Shown here: one piece after another, positions 49,838 to 57,388 of the stretch
Layout of the letters: each line of letters opens with the position of its first letter
Position numbering within the stretch: the first letter of the stretch is position 1
Source of the DNA: an uncultured Collinsella sp.
GTDB taxonomy: Bacteria; Actinomycetota; Coriobacteriia; Coriobacteriales; Coriobacteriaceae
Length of the DNA stretch: 64,000 nt
Reading direction: 5' to 3'
Assembly: GCA_958437495.1 (NCBI GenBank)
Contig: CAUBOH010000003.1
Location: 62,001-126,000, forward strand
Program-made: the position numbers and the translations under genes
The notes under the pieces: model-generated
What the model was told of the DNA's origin: nothing
Databases searched by the model: none
The model's input: the letters and a program-made list of their open reading frames with translations, nothing else

Positions 49838-50083
49838 ATGGCTACTCCACAGATTAGCACTCAGGCGTCCACACCGACTTTCCCCACTGGTGCCGCTCAG
49901 TGCGATCGGTTGCTCCGCGTTAACGATATCCGCGAACTCACTGGCTGGAGCGAAAACACCGCGCGCAAGTTTATGCGCGAGTCCGGCAAGCTCATCCAAA
50001 TCCATCGCTCGAATTACATGTTAGAAAGCTCGTTCTACGAACTTTTCAAGCAGCTTGAAGGTCGTACCGCCCACCTTGACTAG
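49838..50083 (+). CDS. Excisionase-like helix-turn-helix protein
   Basis: 81 residues. RLLRVNDIRELTGWSENTARKFMRESG is a MerR/excisionase-type helix-turn-helix near residues 24-50. The short size and position right after the integrase fit a directionality factor (Xis). AAAGGA lies 9 bases before the ATG. The N-terminal 20 residues are disordered-looking (Thr/Ser/Pro-rich). Confidence 0.65.
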   Translation: MATPQISTQASTPTFPTGAAQCDRLLRVNDIRELTGWSENTARKFMRESGKLIQIHRSNYMLESSFYELFKQLEGRTAHLD

Positions 50084-50092
50084 GCGGTAAAC

Positions 50093-50479
50093 ATGAGCGA
50101 GCTACCATCGATTTCCGACAAATATTCCGATGATGTTACTGAGCAACGAGAGATTAGAAGGAAAATGGATAACGCGAATTTTATTTCGGTGCCCGACTGG
50201 GCGTGTTGTGCCACCACTGTCGCTGCCGAGCGCCTCATCCTCGGCCTAGTATGGAAGCTTGGAAATCCTTCCAAAAACAAACGAGCCATGGGCTTTTACG
50301 CAAAAAGCAAATGGATTGAGGAGCGCTACCACCTGAGTAAGAACACGATCTCCCGGGCCTATACCTCTTTGAAGGATAAAGGGTTTATTCAAAAAGCGGG
50401 CGATGGCAGCTGGATGCTTAATTACGCCGCAGTCTACCCCGCCGCAATCGAAAACGGCTGGGAGCCCAAGAAATCTTAA
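50093..50479 (+). CDS. Winged-helix DNA-binding protein
   Basis: 128 residues, starting 9 bp after the excisionase-like stop. The central segment AKSKWIEERYHLSKNTISRAYTSLKDKGFIQK is a winged helix of the type found in replication-initiator and GntR-like proteins. The N-terminus (1-40) is acidic. It may control the element's excision or its replication after transfer. I cannot decide between regulator and replication factor. Confidence 0.6.
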   Translation: MSELPSISDKYSDDVTEQREIRRKMDNANFISVPDWACCATTVAAERLILGLVWKLGNPSKNKRAMGFYAKSKWIEERYHLSKNTISRAYTSLKDKGFIQKAGDGSWMLNYAAVYPAAIENGWEPKKS

Positions 50480-50528
50480 GTCCATAGCCCGACTATCGAG
50501 GTCGTGAAGGTCGGTAATCGCCGGGCGT

Positions 50529-50741
50529 CTATAAGAGCATGTCGCGGATGTAAAATGAAACAGGGTCGAACCGAAACAGTTCCCGGACAATTGGCGTCCG
50601 GCCAGACACTTCGATTCGACCCTTTTTCATGCCCGCATCTAAAACAATCCCATAATCATTCTCGACATCTTTAACGCCATCACTCTCCCGCCACCAACAC
50701 GTCGTAGGTGCCATTTTCAACGAATCGATATGACCGTCCAT
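50529..50741 (-). CDS. Small ORF of doubtful coding status
   Basis: 70 codons from the ATG at 50741. No ribosome site is visible, and the ORF overlaps a plus-strand hairpin that looks like the terminator of the winged-helix gene. A related frame (start near 50744) reads MNGRSYRFVENGTYDVLVAGE and then stops, so the stretch may be a frameshifted remnant of a small gene. Listed because no other gene lies between 50480 and 50937. Confidence 0.22.
   Translation of the reverse strand: MDGHIDSLKMAPTTCWWRESDGVKDVENDYGIVLDAGMKKGRIEVSGRTPIVRELFRFDPVSFYIRDMLL
50563..50627 (+). terminator. Terminator of the winged-helix gene
   Basis: Arms 50563-50575 and 50610-50622 pair at 12 of 13 positions (GGGTCGAACCGAA / TTCGATTCGACCC), with an inner CCGGAC/GTCCGG hairpin, and are followed by TTTTT on the plus strand. 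Confidence 0.65.
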
Positions 50742-50937
50742 TCATGGTCTTTAAGGCGCGTGATACCATGAAAACGTGCGGTATTTCTCCAACCGAAAAC
50801 CTGCGTGAATGCATGACTTGAGACGCCTTTTAGAACTCATCGATCGCAGGGCGAACACAAATCAACAGCGGCCGTGCATTGTTCCCAGCCATATGGCATG
50901 GCGGAGCCATGCCCGTTGTTGATTGGAGTGCCGCACC

Positions 50938-51507
50938 ATGGCAGACGAGAAGAAAATCAGGGAGATCTACGGCGTGAAGTCCGTCCTCGATGAGGCCACC
51001 GGGCGAATCGAGGCGACGTGGCGAGAGAAGCTGCTGCGCGAGACGGGCGACCTCAGAACCGAGAACGCGTTGCTCAGGGCCCAGCTCGACGAATTCAACC
51101 GCAAGCTCGTCGAGGCGAGAGACCGAAACGAAAGACTTGAGGCCGACTGCAATGAGCGGGTCGCCTTTATCGAGGAGAAGTTCGAGCTCGACACCGCGAG
51201 CATCGAGCTCGAGAACAATGAGCTCCATGCCGCGAGCGTCAGATACCTCGCCGATGCCAGGGAGCTCGGCAGGCAGGTCGTCCAGCTCCACGCCGAGGCT
51301 GAGGCCATGTCCGATGAGATCGAGCGTCTGCGCGTCGAGCGTGACGCCGCGTTGAAAGCCCAAGCCGAGCTGAGCGATGCGCTCCTGGCCCAGCACGACC
51401 TGATGGCCGAGATCGCCGCCCTCAAGGACCGCCTTGCTGTAGCCGAGCAGCGGGCGGCTGTAGCCGAGGCCAAGGTCGAGGTCATGACCCAGATGAAGGG
51501 CGAGTAG
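50938..51507 (+). CDS. Long coiled-coil protein of unknown function
   Basis: 189 residues from the ATG at 50938 (GGAG 10 bases upstream); an in-frame ATG at 50923 has no ribosome site. Almost the whole protein is predicted coiled coil, with heptad-like Leu/Ala spacing (LRTENALLRAQLDEFNRKLV; LRVERDAALKAQAELSDALL). It is rich in Glu, Arg and Ala, with no signal peptide or membrane segment. No family is recognised. It is alone on the plus strand in the middle of the element, convergent with the phosphoesterase operon; a hairpin at 51552-51584 separates them and may stop both transcripts. Confidence 0.65.
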   Translation: MADEKKIREIYGVKSVLDEATGRIEATWREKLLRETGDLRTENALLRAQLDEFNRKLVEARDRNERLEADCNERVAFIEEKFELDTASIELENNELHAASVRYLADARELGRQVVQLHAEAEAMSDEIERLRVERDAALKAQAELSDALLAQHDLMAEIAALKDRLAVAEQRAAVAEAKVEVMTQMKGE

Positions 51508-51549
51508 CCCCGCGCTTCTCCTATCAGGCGGCTGATTTCCAGAGACCTT

Positions 51550-52287
51550 CTAGAACGCTTCTAGGAGGTCTCTAGAACCGAGCACGGCATCCTCAATCGG
51601 CACGATGTCTTTGTAGACCAGGCGATGCTTGGCGTTGCACCATTTGTCGCCGTGGTAGTGGCCGAAGAACCAGGCGCGGTAGCCGAGCTGCCCGTCGAGC
51701 TCGGCAAGGAATCGCTGAAGCCGGTCGTCCCGATACTCGCGTCCACGCTCGCGACACAGCCCCTCAGCAAGGGCAGCAGGGGCCTCGTGAGTCACAACGT
51801 AGTCGACCTTCCAGCCCACGCGGTCGAGCGAGGAACGGCAGTGTTCCGTCTCTTTCTCGCTCGGCATCTCCTCAGGCCACCAGCTCCTCCCCTCCCTGCG
51901 ACACTGCCTGTCGTTGCTCGCGGCGCCGCCCATGGCAAGGACCGTGAGCCCGTCGATATCGAACACCTCTCCGCGCATCAGGTGCAGCACGTGCGGTCGC
52001 GCCTCATGGACGAGCCCGCCGTTCCACTCCCGCACCGGCAGCCCAGCCAGGGCGTGATGGTTCTCATGGTTGCCGTCTACGAAACACGTGGTCCAGGGCT
52101 TCGACTCGAACCAGTCGAGCCAATACCTCTCAGCATTCGAGCCATCCCAGACAAAGCCGAAGTCGCCGGCCACGATCATCGCGTCATCGCGCGTCAGGGT
52201 CCGGCCCAGCGGCCAATTTTTGAATGCAAACCGGCTGGACCCGTACTCGGCCCTGCCGTGCACGTCGCCTGTCACATAGACCGTCAT
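51550..52287 (-). CDS. Metallophosphoesterase, third gene of the operon
   Basis: 245 residues from MTVYVTGDVHG at 52287, whose ATGA overlaps the stop of the preceding gene. Calcineurin-type motifs: GDVHG, GDFGF, DGNHENH (GNH-D/E type), MGGAAS, VVTHEAPAA, and FGHYHGDKW (GHxH). It is the paralogue of the next gene: both share MTVYVTGD-HG, VAGDFGF and a GEVF--DG----MGGA-S-DR core. No signal peptide. The substrate is unknown; class members hydrolyse phosphomonoesters, diesters or nucleotides. Confidence 0.85.
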   Translation of the reverse strand: MTVYVTGDVHGRAEYGSSRFAFKNWPLGRTLTRDDAMIVAGDFGFVWDGSNAERYWLDWFESKPWTTCFVDGNHENHHALAGLPVREWNGGLVHEARPHVLHLMRGEVFDIDGLTVLAMGGAASNDRQCRREGRSWWPEEMPSEKETEHCRSSLDRVGWKVDYVVTHEAPAALAEGLCRERGREYRDDRLQRFLAELDGQLGYRAWFFGHYHGDKWCNAKHRLVYKDIVPIEDAVLGSRDLLEAF

Positions 52288-53012
52288 CAGTACGCACCCC
52301 ACGGCAGGAGTTTGTCCCCGAGCCTCACGATCCGGTCATACAGCACCGTGTGCCGTTCGTCCGGATTGCCGTCTCGGTGAAAATGGCCGTAATACCAGTG
52401 CTTATAGTCCAGGCGGTCCTCGAGCTCGTCGAGGAATCCGGTCAGCCGGTCCACATCGGGGCGTTCCCAGCCTGGGTCCGGGTAGAGCGTCGGCGAGAGC
52501 ATGCGCGTGGCGCAGGTATGGGTGATGACGCAGTCGATCTTCCAGCCGGCCTCGTCGAGCTTTGCCCGCGCGGCATCGAATTCGCGCTCATCCGGGAGCT
52601 CCTGAGGCCACCAGCTGGAATACGGCACGCGGTATTCCCTGTCCACGCTCGTGGCACCGCCCATGGTGAAGATTGTCGAACCGTCGAGCTCGAAGACCTC
52701 GCCGCGCGTCAGGCGCCGAATGGGCGAGGTGTCCGACAGGCGCTGCGTCAGCCCGCCATACCACGGCTCCATGGGGCGCTCCTCCCAGTGATCGAAGCGC
52801 TCGTGGTTGCCGTCGACGAACAGTACCGTGTAGGGGCGCGATTCCAGCCAAGCGATGTCGGCGCATTCCTCGGCAGAAAAGCCCCACGGAAAGCCAAAGT
52901 CACCGGCAACGATGAGATAGTCGTCGCTGGTAAGACTGTCGCCAAGCTCCCAGTCGCGGAGCTTTTGCATGTCGAGCCCACCGTGGATGTCGCCCGTCAC
53001 ATAGACCGTCAT
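52287..53012 (-). CDS. Metallophosphoesterase, second gene of the operon
   Basis: 241 residues from MTVYVTGDIHGG at 53012. Motifs: GDIHG, VAGDFGF, FVDGNHERF, MGGATS, VITHTCATRM and YGHFHRDG. It is most similar to the adjacent gene at 51550-52287, consistent with a local duplication. Its start overlaps the stop of the first phosphoesterase (53009-53012, ATGA), so all three are translationally coupled. An upstream-extended reading would run through that gene and is not used. Confidence 0.85.
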   Translation of the reverse strand: MTVYVTGDIHGGLDMQKLRDWELGDSLTSDDYLIVAGDFGFPWGFSAEECADIAWLESRPYTVLFVDGNHERFDHWEERPMEPWYGGLTQRLSDTSPIRRLTRGEVFELDGSTIFTMGGATSVDREYRVPYSSWWPQELPDEREFDAARAKLDEAGWKIDCVITHTCATRMLSPTLYPDPGWERPDVDRLTGFLDELEDRLDYKHWYYGHFHRDGNPDERHTVLYDRIVRLGDKLLPWGAY

Positions 53013-53647
53013 CGGATCGCCTCTTCCCTCTTGTACGCCGCCAGCTCGCGCTCGACCTGCCTGTCGCCGGTCTCGTTGACCCACCAGGGCCATTTCACCC
53101 GGCCGCACGGCTCGTCGACTCCGGCGAACCATTCCCTCAGCTCGTCGAGGCTCACCGGGGAGTGCCCGTTGGCATCGCAACCGACGTCGTAGCGCAGAAG
53201 GCCCTGCTTGCGGTTGAACTCGTTGTACGCGCCGCCACTGCTGTGGATGTGCCCGTGGAGGTGCCACGATCCATGGCTCATGCCCTGCCAGTCGGCCATG
53301 GGGTAATGGCTCAGGACGATCTTCTGCCCGTCGATCTTGAGCACGCAGATCGGCGGCTCCACGGTGAAGGCGCCCGCGACCGCCGGCTGGGTCCAGTCCT
53401 TGTCGTGGTTTCCCGGGACGAGGTGGATGCGCCTGCAGGCGATCCGCTTGCGCAGCCCGTAGGCGTCCTGGGCGGTCATCTTGAATGAGAAATCCCCCAG
53501 GATGTAGAGCTCGTCGTCCACGGCAACCTTGCCGTTGATGTTGTCGACGATGGCGTCGTTCATCTGCCAAATCGTCTCCCACGGGCGGTCGGTGAACTTC
53601 AGCACGTTCTCATGCCCGAAGTGGGTGTCGCTGGTAAACCAGATCAT
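53009..53647 (-). CDS. Metallophosphoesterase, first gene of the operon
   Basis: 212 residues from MIWFTSDTHFGHEN at 53647 (AAGGAGA 8 bases upstream). Motifs: SDTHFGH, GDFSF, VPGNHDKDW, LSHYPMADW and LHGHIHSSG; this is the COG4186-like branch, distinct from the two genes downstream. It is first in a three-gene coupled operon of calcineurin-like enzymes. The length is typical. Its position close to the relaxase suggests an accessory of the element rather than core metabolism; the cargo may act in anti-defence or nucleotide turnover, but no sequence feature shows this. Confidence 0.85.
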   Translation of the reverse strand: MIWFTSDTHFGHENVLKFTDRPWETIWQMNDAIVDNINGKVAVDDELYILGDFSFKMTAQDAYGLRKRIACRRIHLVPGNHDKDWTQPAVAGAFTVEPPICVLKIDGQKIVLSHYPMADWQGMSHGSWHLHGHIHSSGGAYNEFNRKQGLLRYDVGCDANGHSPVSLDELREWFAGVDEPCGRVKWPWWVNETGDRQVERELAAYKREEAIR

Positions 53648-53671
53648 ATTTATGTCTCCTTTTATCGCTAA

Positions 53672-53704
53672 AAAACGTTCTCCTTCGAGGTCAGGAGACG
53701 TTTT
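53672..53704 (-). promoter_or_regulatory. Hairpin in the leader of the phosphoesterase operon
   Basis: AAAACGTTCTCCT and AGGAGACGTTTT pair with one bulged base over a loop of 8, just 25 bp upstream of the first phosphoesterase start. A leader hairpin or the terminator of a converging transcript; T runs exist on both strands. Confidence 0.4.
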
Positions 53705-53792
53705 ATGAGCGACATGAGGTGCATATCCCTCATGTTTCAAGCTCCAATCTGCCGGATTTTCCCAACTAAAAGTTTACGCCCACACGCGAACA

Positions 53793-54238
53793 GGATTTGA
53801 TTTTTGAAATATGGACGAATTCCTCGTCAGGAGGGTAAAATGATGCCGACGGCAGCCCAAGTTGTGGTGAGCTGGGCAGAGCCGTTGCTTAGTAGAGTTA
53901 GGTCATCGTCTTAGCGACGGTGGCCTTTCTTTTTGGGCTTCGAACCCTGCTTGAGTGCCTTGGAAAGGCCGACAAGGGCCGTGAGGAGCGAGACCATAGC
54001 GGTCAGGAGCTTCACGAGCTCGGTGAAATCGGTCATGGGCATCACCTCCCATCGGATGGAGGGCTCTGCCCGGCACGAGGGCTGCCGCCAGCAAGGACGA
54101 TTCTATCAGAGCGGCTGACTCCCGCCGATTAATTCATACTCCTCACCCTCGCCGAATTGCGAGCATGAAAGAATCGGCACTGGATGGCAGCGCGCTAGGG
54201 CACCGACGATAGGCTTTCCAAAACTAGCGAGGCGTGTC
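53793..54238. repeat. 447-bp repeat, copy 2 (small-peptide cassette)
   Basis: Direct repeat of 41252-41698, about 90 percent identical overall by eye, with the peptide region nearly identical. The right end covers the last 15 bases of the relaxase gene, so the repeat unit probably arose next to that relaxase gene and was copied from it. Confidence 0.85.
53911..54036 (-). CDS. 41-residue hydrophobic/cationic peptide, copy 2
   Basis: Same peptide as at 41370-41495, residue for residue, with one silent difference. GGGAGG ribosome site 8 bases before the ATG at 54036. A conserved stem (53849-53885) lies downstream; the few base changes between the copies there fall in the loop, which keeps pairing intact and supports a real minus-strand terminator. 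Lies 3' of the relaxase gene on the same strand, 188 bp away. Confidence 0.62.
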   Translation of the reverse strand: MTDFTELVKLLTAMVSLLTALVGLSKALKQGSKPKKKGHRR

Positions 54239-55423
54239 TCCGCGAGCGTAATCGCCTCGGTCGACCGCGCGATCGACCTGCGGCGAGATGTCGACGTTGC
54301 CACCATGGGCTCGGCCTGCGGCGCGAACGCGGTCATCGCCAGCATCGAGAACGGCGCCGGCGTAACGGTTGCGAATCTCCCTTGCGTAACCGCGCCGGGC
54401 AAGAAGCTCATCACGAACCGCCGGATCCTCGAGCAGATCTTCATCGCACTTCGGTGCGATGAACTTAGGGAAGAGATTGTAGGCGACGCCCTTGCTCGCC
54501 TTTGCCTGCTCGACCCACGCCGAATACGCTTTCTTGAGACGCTTGATGTAAATCTCACAACGTTTCTCGTATGGAAGGGCTCGCTCGGCTTCCAACACGT
54601 TATTTTCGAAAGCCGTCTGCAACGACTTCAACGCGAAGCGCCCGTCGAGACGGGTCAGGTTGAAAGTGCACTTCGGATTACCGGCTTCTTTGATATCGAG
54701 ATCGGTTGCGTAGACACGATTGTTCTTGACGAAAATGTCTACGCCCCATGAGGCGAGTAGCTTTTTGAACTGATCCATATTCTTTACGCGACCTTCGTCA
54801 ATCGCAATATGGATTAGCTCGCGCAGATTGTTTTTATAACTGTACTCTCCCCGCTCAACGATTATCTTTTCTGTGTCGCGCGGCTGACGATCTCGAATCT
54901 TCGAATTCTTCTTTCCCTTTTCAAGTTGAGTAAGATTCCAGGCCTCGTCCATTTCACGAACCCACGCGGCGCGTTCGAATTTTCCGCGACGCCCGCCCGT
55001 CTCGCAACGCTTACCCGTCAAAAGATCCGTGCGGTTAATCGCCATATGAACCGCATAACGTTTTCCCGCCTTATCGCTTTCCTCATGCAACGCGACAATC
55101 ACTTGTTGATGCGTGTAGTGTTTCGCAAGCCATTGCTCCGCGTAGGCCATACACGCATCGGGGGTCATCTTGCCTCCGTTGCAGCTGCACTCCTCGGGTA
55201 GAAACGCGAGAATCTGATGAAGCATCGTTATGTTCTTCGCGCCGGCACGCGCAGGCCTGTCGTGATGAAACATCTTCCGCGTCATAGCCATCTCGGAAAA
55301 CCAGTGCTTTCCGTTCGCGAGGTTCCAGCCGCCGCGGGCCAAAGCGTGCTTTCCGTTAATGTACTTGCGCAGGTGCTTCGCGTAGCGCTCGGACGAAACA
55401 CCTTTCTGCTTAACGACGGTCAT
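54224..55423 (-). CDS. Relaxase (MobA-like), MOB_P-type candidate
   Basis: 399 residues from MTVVKQKGVSSERY at 55423, which overlaps the preceding MobC-like gene by 14 bases and follows GGTGAG. A Tyr close to the N-terminus (SERYAKHLRKYI) is a candidate nicking residue. Motif III-like histidines are found in VIVALHEESDKAGKRYAVHMAINRTDLL (H-x-x-x, then VHM), a partial match to the relaxase H-x-D-x-x-H-x-H pattern. A C-terminal segment (from about 250) is basic and helical. The enzyme should nick oriT to start transfer. The family is inferred from motif layout and context; the third motif is atypical. Confidence 0.72.
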   Translation of the reverse strand: MTVVKQKGVSSERYAKHLRKYINGKHALARGGWNLANGKHWFSEMAMTRKMFHHDRPARAGAKNITMLHQILAFLPEECSCNGGKMTPDACMAYAEQWLAKHYTHQQVIVALHEESDKAGKRYAVHMAINRTDLLTGKRCETGGRRGKFERAAWVREMDEAWNLTQLEKGKKNSKIRDRQPRDTEKIIVERGEYSYKNNLRELIHIAIDEGRVKNMDQFKKLLASWGVDIFVKNNRVYATDLDIKEAGNPKCTFNLTRLDGRFALKSLQTAFENNVLEAERALPYEKRCEIYIKRLKKAYSAWVEQAKASKGVAYNLFPKFIAPKCDEDLLEDPAVRDELLARRGYAREIRNRYAGAVLDAGDDRVRAAGRAHGGNVDISPQVDRAVDRGDYARGDTPR

Positions 55424-55991
55424 CGAGCTCACCGCCATCGGTGAAATAGCGCTGTTCGAGCTCTTCGATAAAGAGAGTGACTTTGCGGGCGTTCTGGTAA
55501 ACCTTTTCAAGCGTTCGGAAAACTGCCTTCTCGTTGTAGGCCGGAAGACCTTGCGCATTCACAAAATACATCAGCTGGTTGAGGTTCGTCCCCTCGCGAT
55601 ACAGCTCGTGATAGATTTTCGCGACCTGTGCCATATCGAAATCGATCTTCTCGATTTTCCCGGTAAGCATCACGCGGCGGGCATACGCACTGACGGTCGC
55701 ACCGAGCGCATCCGCCTGTTTGCGGATCGCTTCGTGCTCCCCATCGGTGACCTTAACGTAAATAGTTTTCGAACGCGTTTCATGCAAATCGCCTGAAACG
55801 GTTTGCAGCTTTTTACTGCGGCCGCCGTCATCATTTTTGAAAATGACTAGGTCATCACTCCGATGAACCAATGCATAGCGAATGAGTTCGGCCTTCGTCA
55901 TGCCTGCCTTGTCCGCCAAAGCGGAAAGCGTTTCATATTCTTCGGAAGTGAGTGTCGCCTTGACGGTGTACGGACGCTTACAACTCATCAT
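55410..55991 (-). CDS. MobC-like mobilization accessory protein
   Basis: 193 residues, ATGATG start with GGGGGC just upstream. The N-terminus (residues 1-50; VKATLTSEEYETLSALADKAGMTKAELIRYAL) resembles a ribbon-helix-helix domain. A second similar region (about 75-110) follows, then a helical MobC-like segment (YHELYREGTNLNQLMYFVNAQ). It would bind oriT and help relaxase assemble. It overlaps the relaxase start by 14 bp. Confidence 0.75.
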   Translation of the reverse strand: MMSCKRPYTVKATLTSEEYETLSALADKAGMTKAELIRYALVHRSDDLVIFKNDDGGRSKKLQTVSGDLHETRSKTIYVKVTDGEHEAIRKQADALGATVSAYARRVMLTGKIEKIDFDMAQVAKIYHELYREGTNLNQLMYFVNAQGLPAYNEKAVFRTLEKVYQNARKVTLFIEELEQRYFTDGGELDDRR

Positions 55992-55999
55992 GCCCCCAG

Positions 56000-56460
56000 G
56001 AAAGCAAAGCGAATCGGTGAGGCCACCGATTCAAAACCAATATGAGATTGCTTTCCTTTTTGGGAGCGACTGACGTCGCGCCGATTTTTGAAGTGACGCC
56101 GTCACTTTACTTAGAAATGAAAGGCGAACTTCATTTCTAACTTTATCGCCGTGGAAGGCGATAAACAAGATGTGTTGGCAGATAAAGGGGGCGAGTATGG
56201 CCCCATTTATCTAGCCCAACACCAATCTTGCAATCACCGGAACGGCGATTGGGCGGAGCGTAGCGTAGACACGAAACGAGAGGCCTCGTTTCGAGCGAAA
56301 GGCTTCGCGGTGTCGTAGTGTCAGCGGAGACCGTGAGCGGAAGCGAATTTTTAACGCGAAGGATGCTGAGTGTTAGAAATTCGCTGTAGCGAGAGCGGAG
56401 CGGTAATGCGAATGCGAGGGATGCCGAGTGTTTGCATTACCGCGCAGCGGACTCCGGGCG
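56000..56460. other. Palindrome-rich region, candidate origin of transfer
   Basis: Upstream of the mobilization genes, a run of inverted repeats: AAGTGAC/GTCACTT (near 56091), TTAGAAATGAA/TTCATTTCTAA (near 56109), TTTATCGCC/GGCGATAAA (near 56143), a longer imperfect repeat around 56170-56230, then CGAAACGAG/CTCGTTTCG (near 56272). Two stem-loops follow at about 56350-56396 and 56403-56450: stems differ (AGCGAATTT and GCGGTAATGC) but loops share GCGAAGGATGCTGAGTGTT-like sequence. No protein-coding gene is supported in 55992-56596. Confidence 0.6.
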
Positions 56461-56596
56461 AGGGCTGGAGCAAGTTGATGGAAGACCTTACCGATTTGCG
56501 GAAGTTTTTACCCGGAGCATCCGGCACCGCCGGATTCTTTTGGAACGGCCTCTCGTTTGATTGCTTTCCTATCGTTTGCTCCCAGACTGGGCGTCT

Positions 56597-56621
56597 AAAA
56601 AAGGCGGCCGAACCGGCCGCC
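56597..56621 (-). terminator. Terminator of the surface-protein/lipoprotein operon
   Basis: Perfect 8-bp stem GGCGGCCG/CGGCCGCC with a three-base loop and TTTTTT on the minus strand, 52 bp past the lipoprotein stop. Confidence 0.85.
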
Positions 56622-56672
56622 CACAAATAAATAAACATTCACCGAATGTAAGAGAAGGGGAACGAATGTCCA

Positions 56673-57323
56673 TTACTCCCAATGACCGGCGACGTCGACA
56701 ACCCAATGCTGTCCCGTAGCCTGCTGTTCATAATGTCCCTGGTCCTCAGAGGTGGTATACGAATCATTGATTGCAGAACCGCCGTTAGGATGCTGTGCAT
56801 CGCCAAAAGTAGCGTGAGCGTGAGCGTCCATTTCGGCTGCAGATCCAAATGCCGCGTGGCATGCACTGCAGATCCAACGTTCATGGCGCGTATAAACCAC
56901 ATTCGGCACCCAGACCTGGCTGTAATCTGTCTCCCAGTGGCCCTGCTCGGCAATCCACTTCTTCTGGCTACCGCCGTTGGAAGAAGAGTTATTGCTGCCA
57001 GAGTTCTGAGAATTACCGGAATTCTGCTTAGACTGGGAGGAATCACCATTGCCGTCTGACTTCGACGAGTCGGAAGCTTTGTTGTCCTCCTTCTTGGAGT
57101 CATCGGACTTCTGGTCCTTGCCGTCGGATTCTTTCTTCTCCTCGGTCTGGGCTCCAGAGGTTTGCGCCGCCTTTTCTTCGCTCGGCTTCTTTTTGTCTTT
57201 ATTCTTTACCGCTGTGGCGGCCCTTTCCGTAGAGCCGCTTCCTTGCTTTGCAACGCCGGCACATCCAAGTTGAGGTGCCGAAAGGCACACCAGAAGCGCA
57301 ACGATAATAGCCTTTGTTCTCAC
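56673..57323 (-). CDS. Putative lipoprotein with C-terminal zinc-finger-like region
   Basis: 216 residues from the GTG at 57323 (GGGGAG 6 bases upstream); an ATG 18 bases further upstream is in frame but lacks a ribosome site. A signal peptide ends in LGCAG, an approximate lipobox with Cys19. Residues 30-110 are a Lys/Asp/Ser-rich disordered spacer. The C-terminus holds WICSACHAAFGSAAEMDAHAHA (C-x-x-C...H-x-x-x-H, a zinc-finger pattern) between three HW-E motifs (GHWETD, GQHWVV, GHWE), unusual outside the cell. It is encoded 65 bp after the CAP-domain protein, likely in one operon. Function unknown. Confidence 0.72.
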   Translation of the reverse strand: MRTKAIIVALLVCLSAPQLGCAGVAKQGSGSTERAATAVKNKDKKKPSEEKAAQTSGAQTEEKKESDGKDQKSDDSKKEDNKASDSSKSDGNGDSSQSKQNSGNSQNSGSNNSSSNGGSQKKWIAEQGHWETDYSQVWVPNVVYTRHERWICSACHAAFGSAAEMDAHAHATFGDAQHPNGGSAINDSYTTSEDQGHYEQQATGQHWVVDVAGHWE

Positions 57324-57388
57324 ACCGATCTCCCCGTCCATGAAACCGGGCGTTGGACACTGGCCGATATCCAACGCCCGGCTCGCTT

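Noticed and set aside
51552..51584. Hairpin at the 3' end of the last phosphoesterase gene as an independent terminator
   Set aside because: The stem is good but overlaps the coding end of the gene and has no T-tract; it may only slow transcription from either side.
56370..56630. 86-codon plus-strand ORF overlapping the palindromic region
   Set aside because: It runs through two stem-loops and the terminator of the lipoprotein gene and has no ribosome site.
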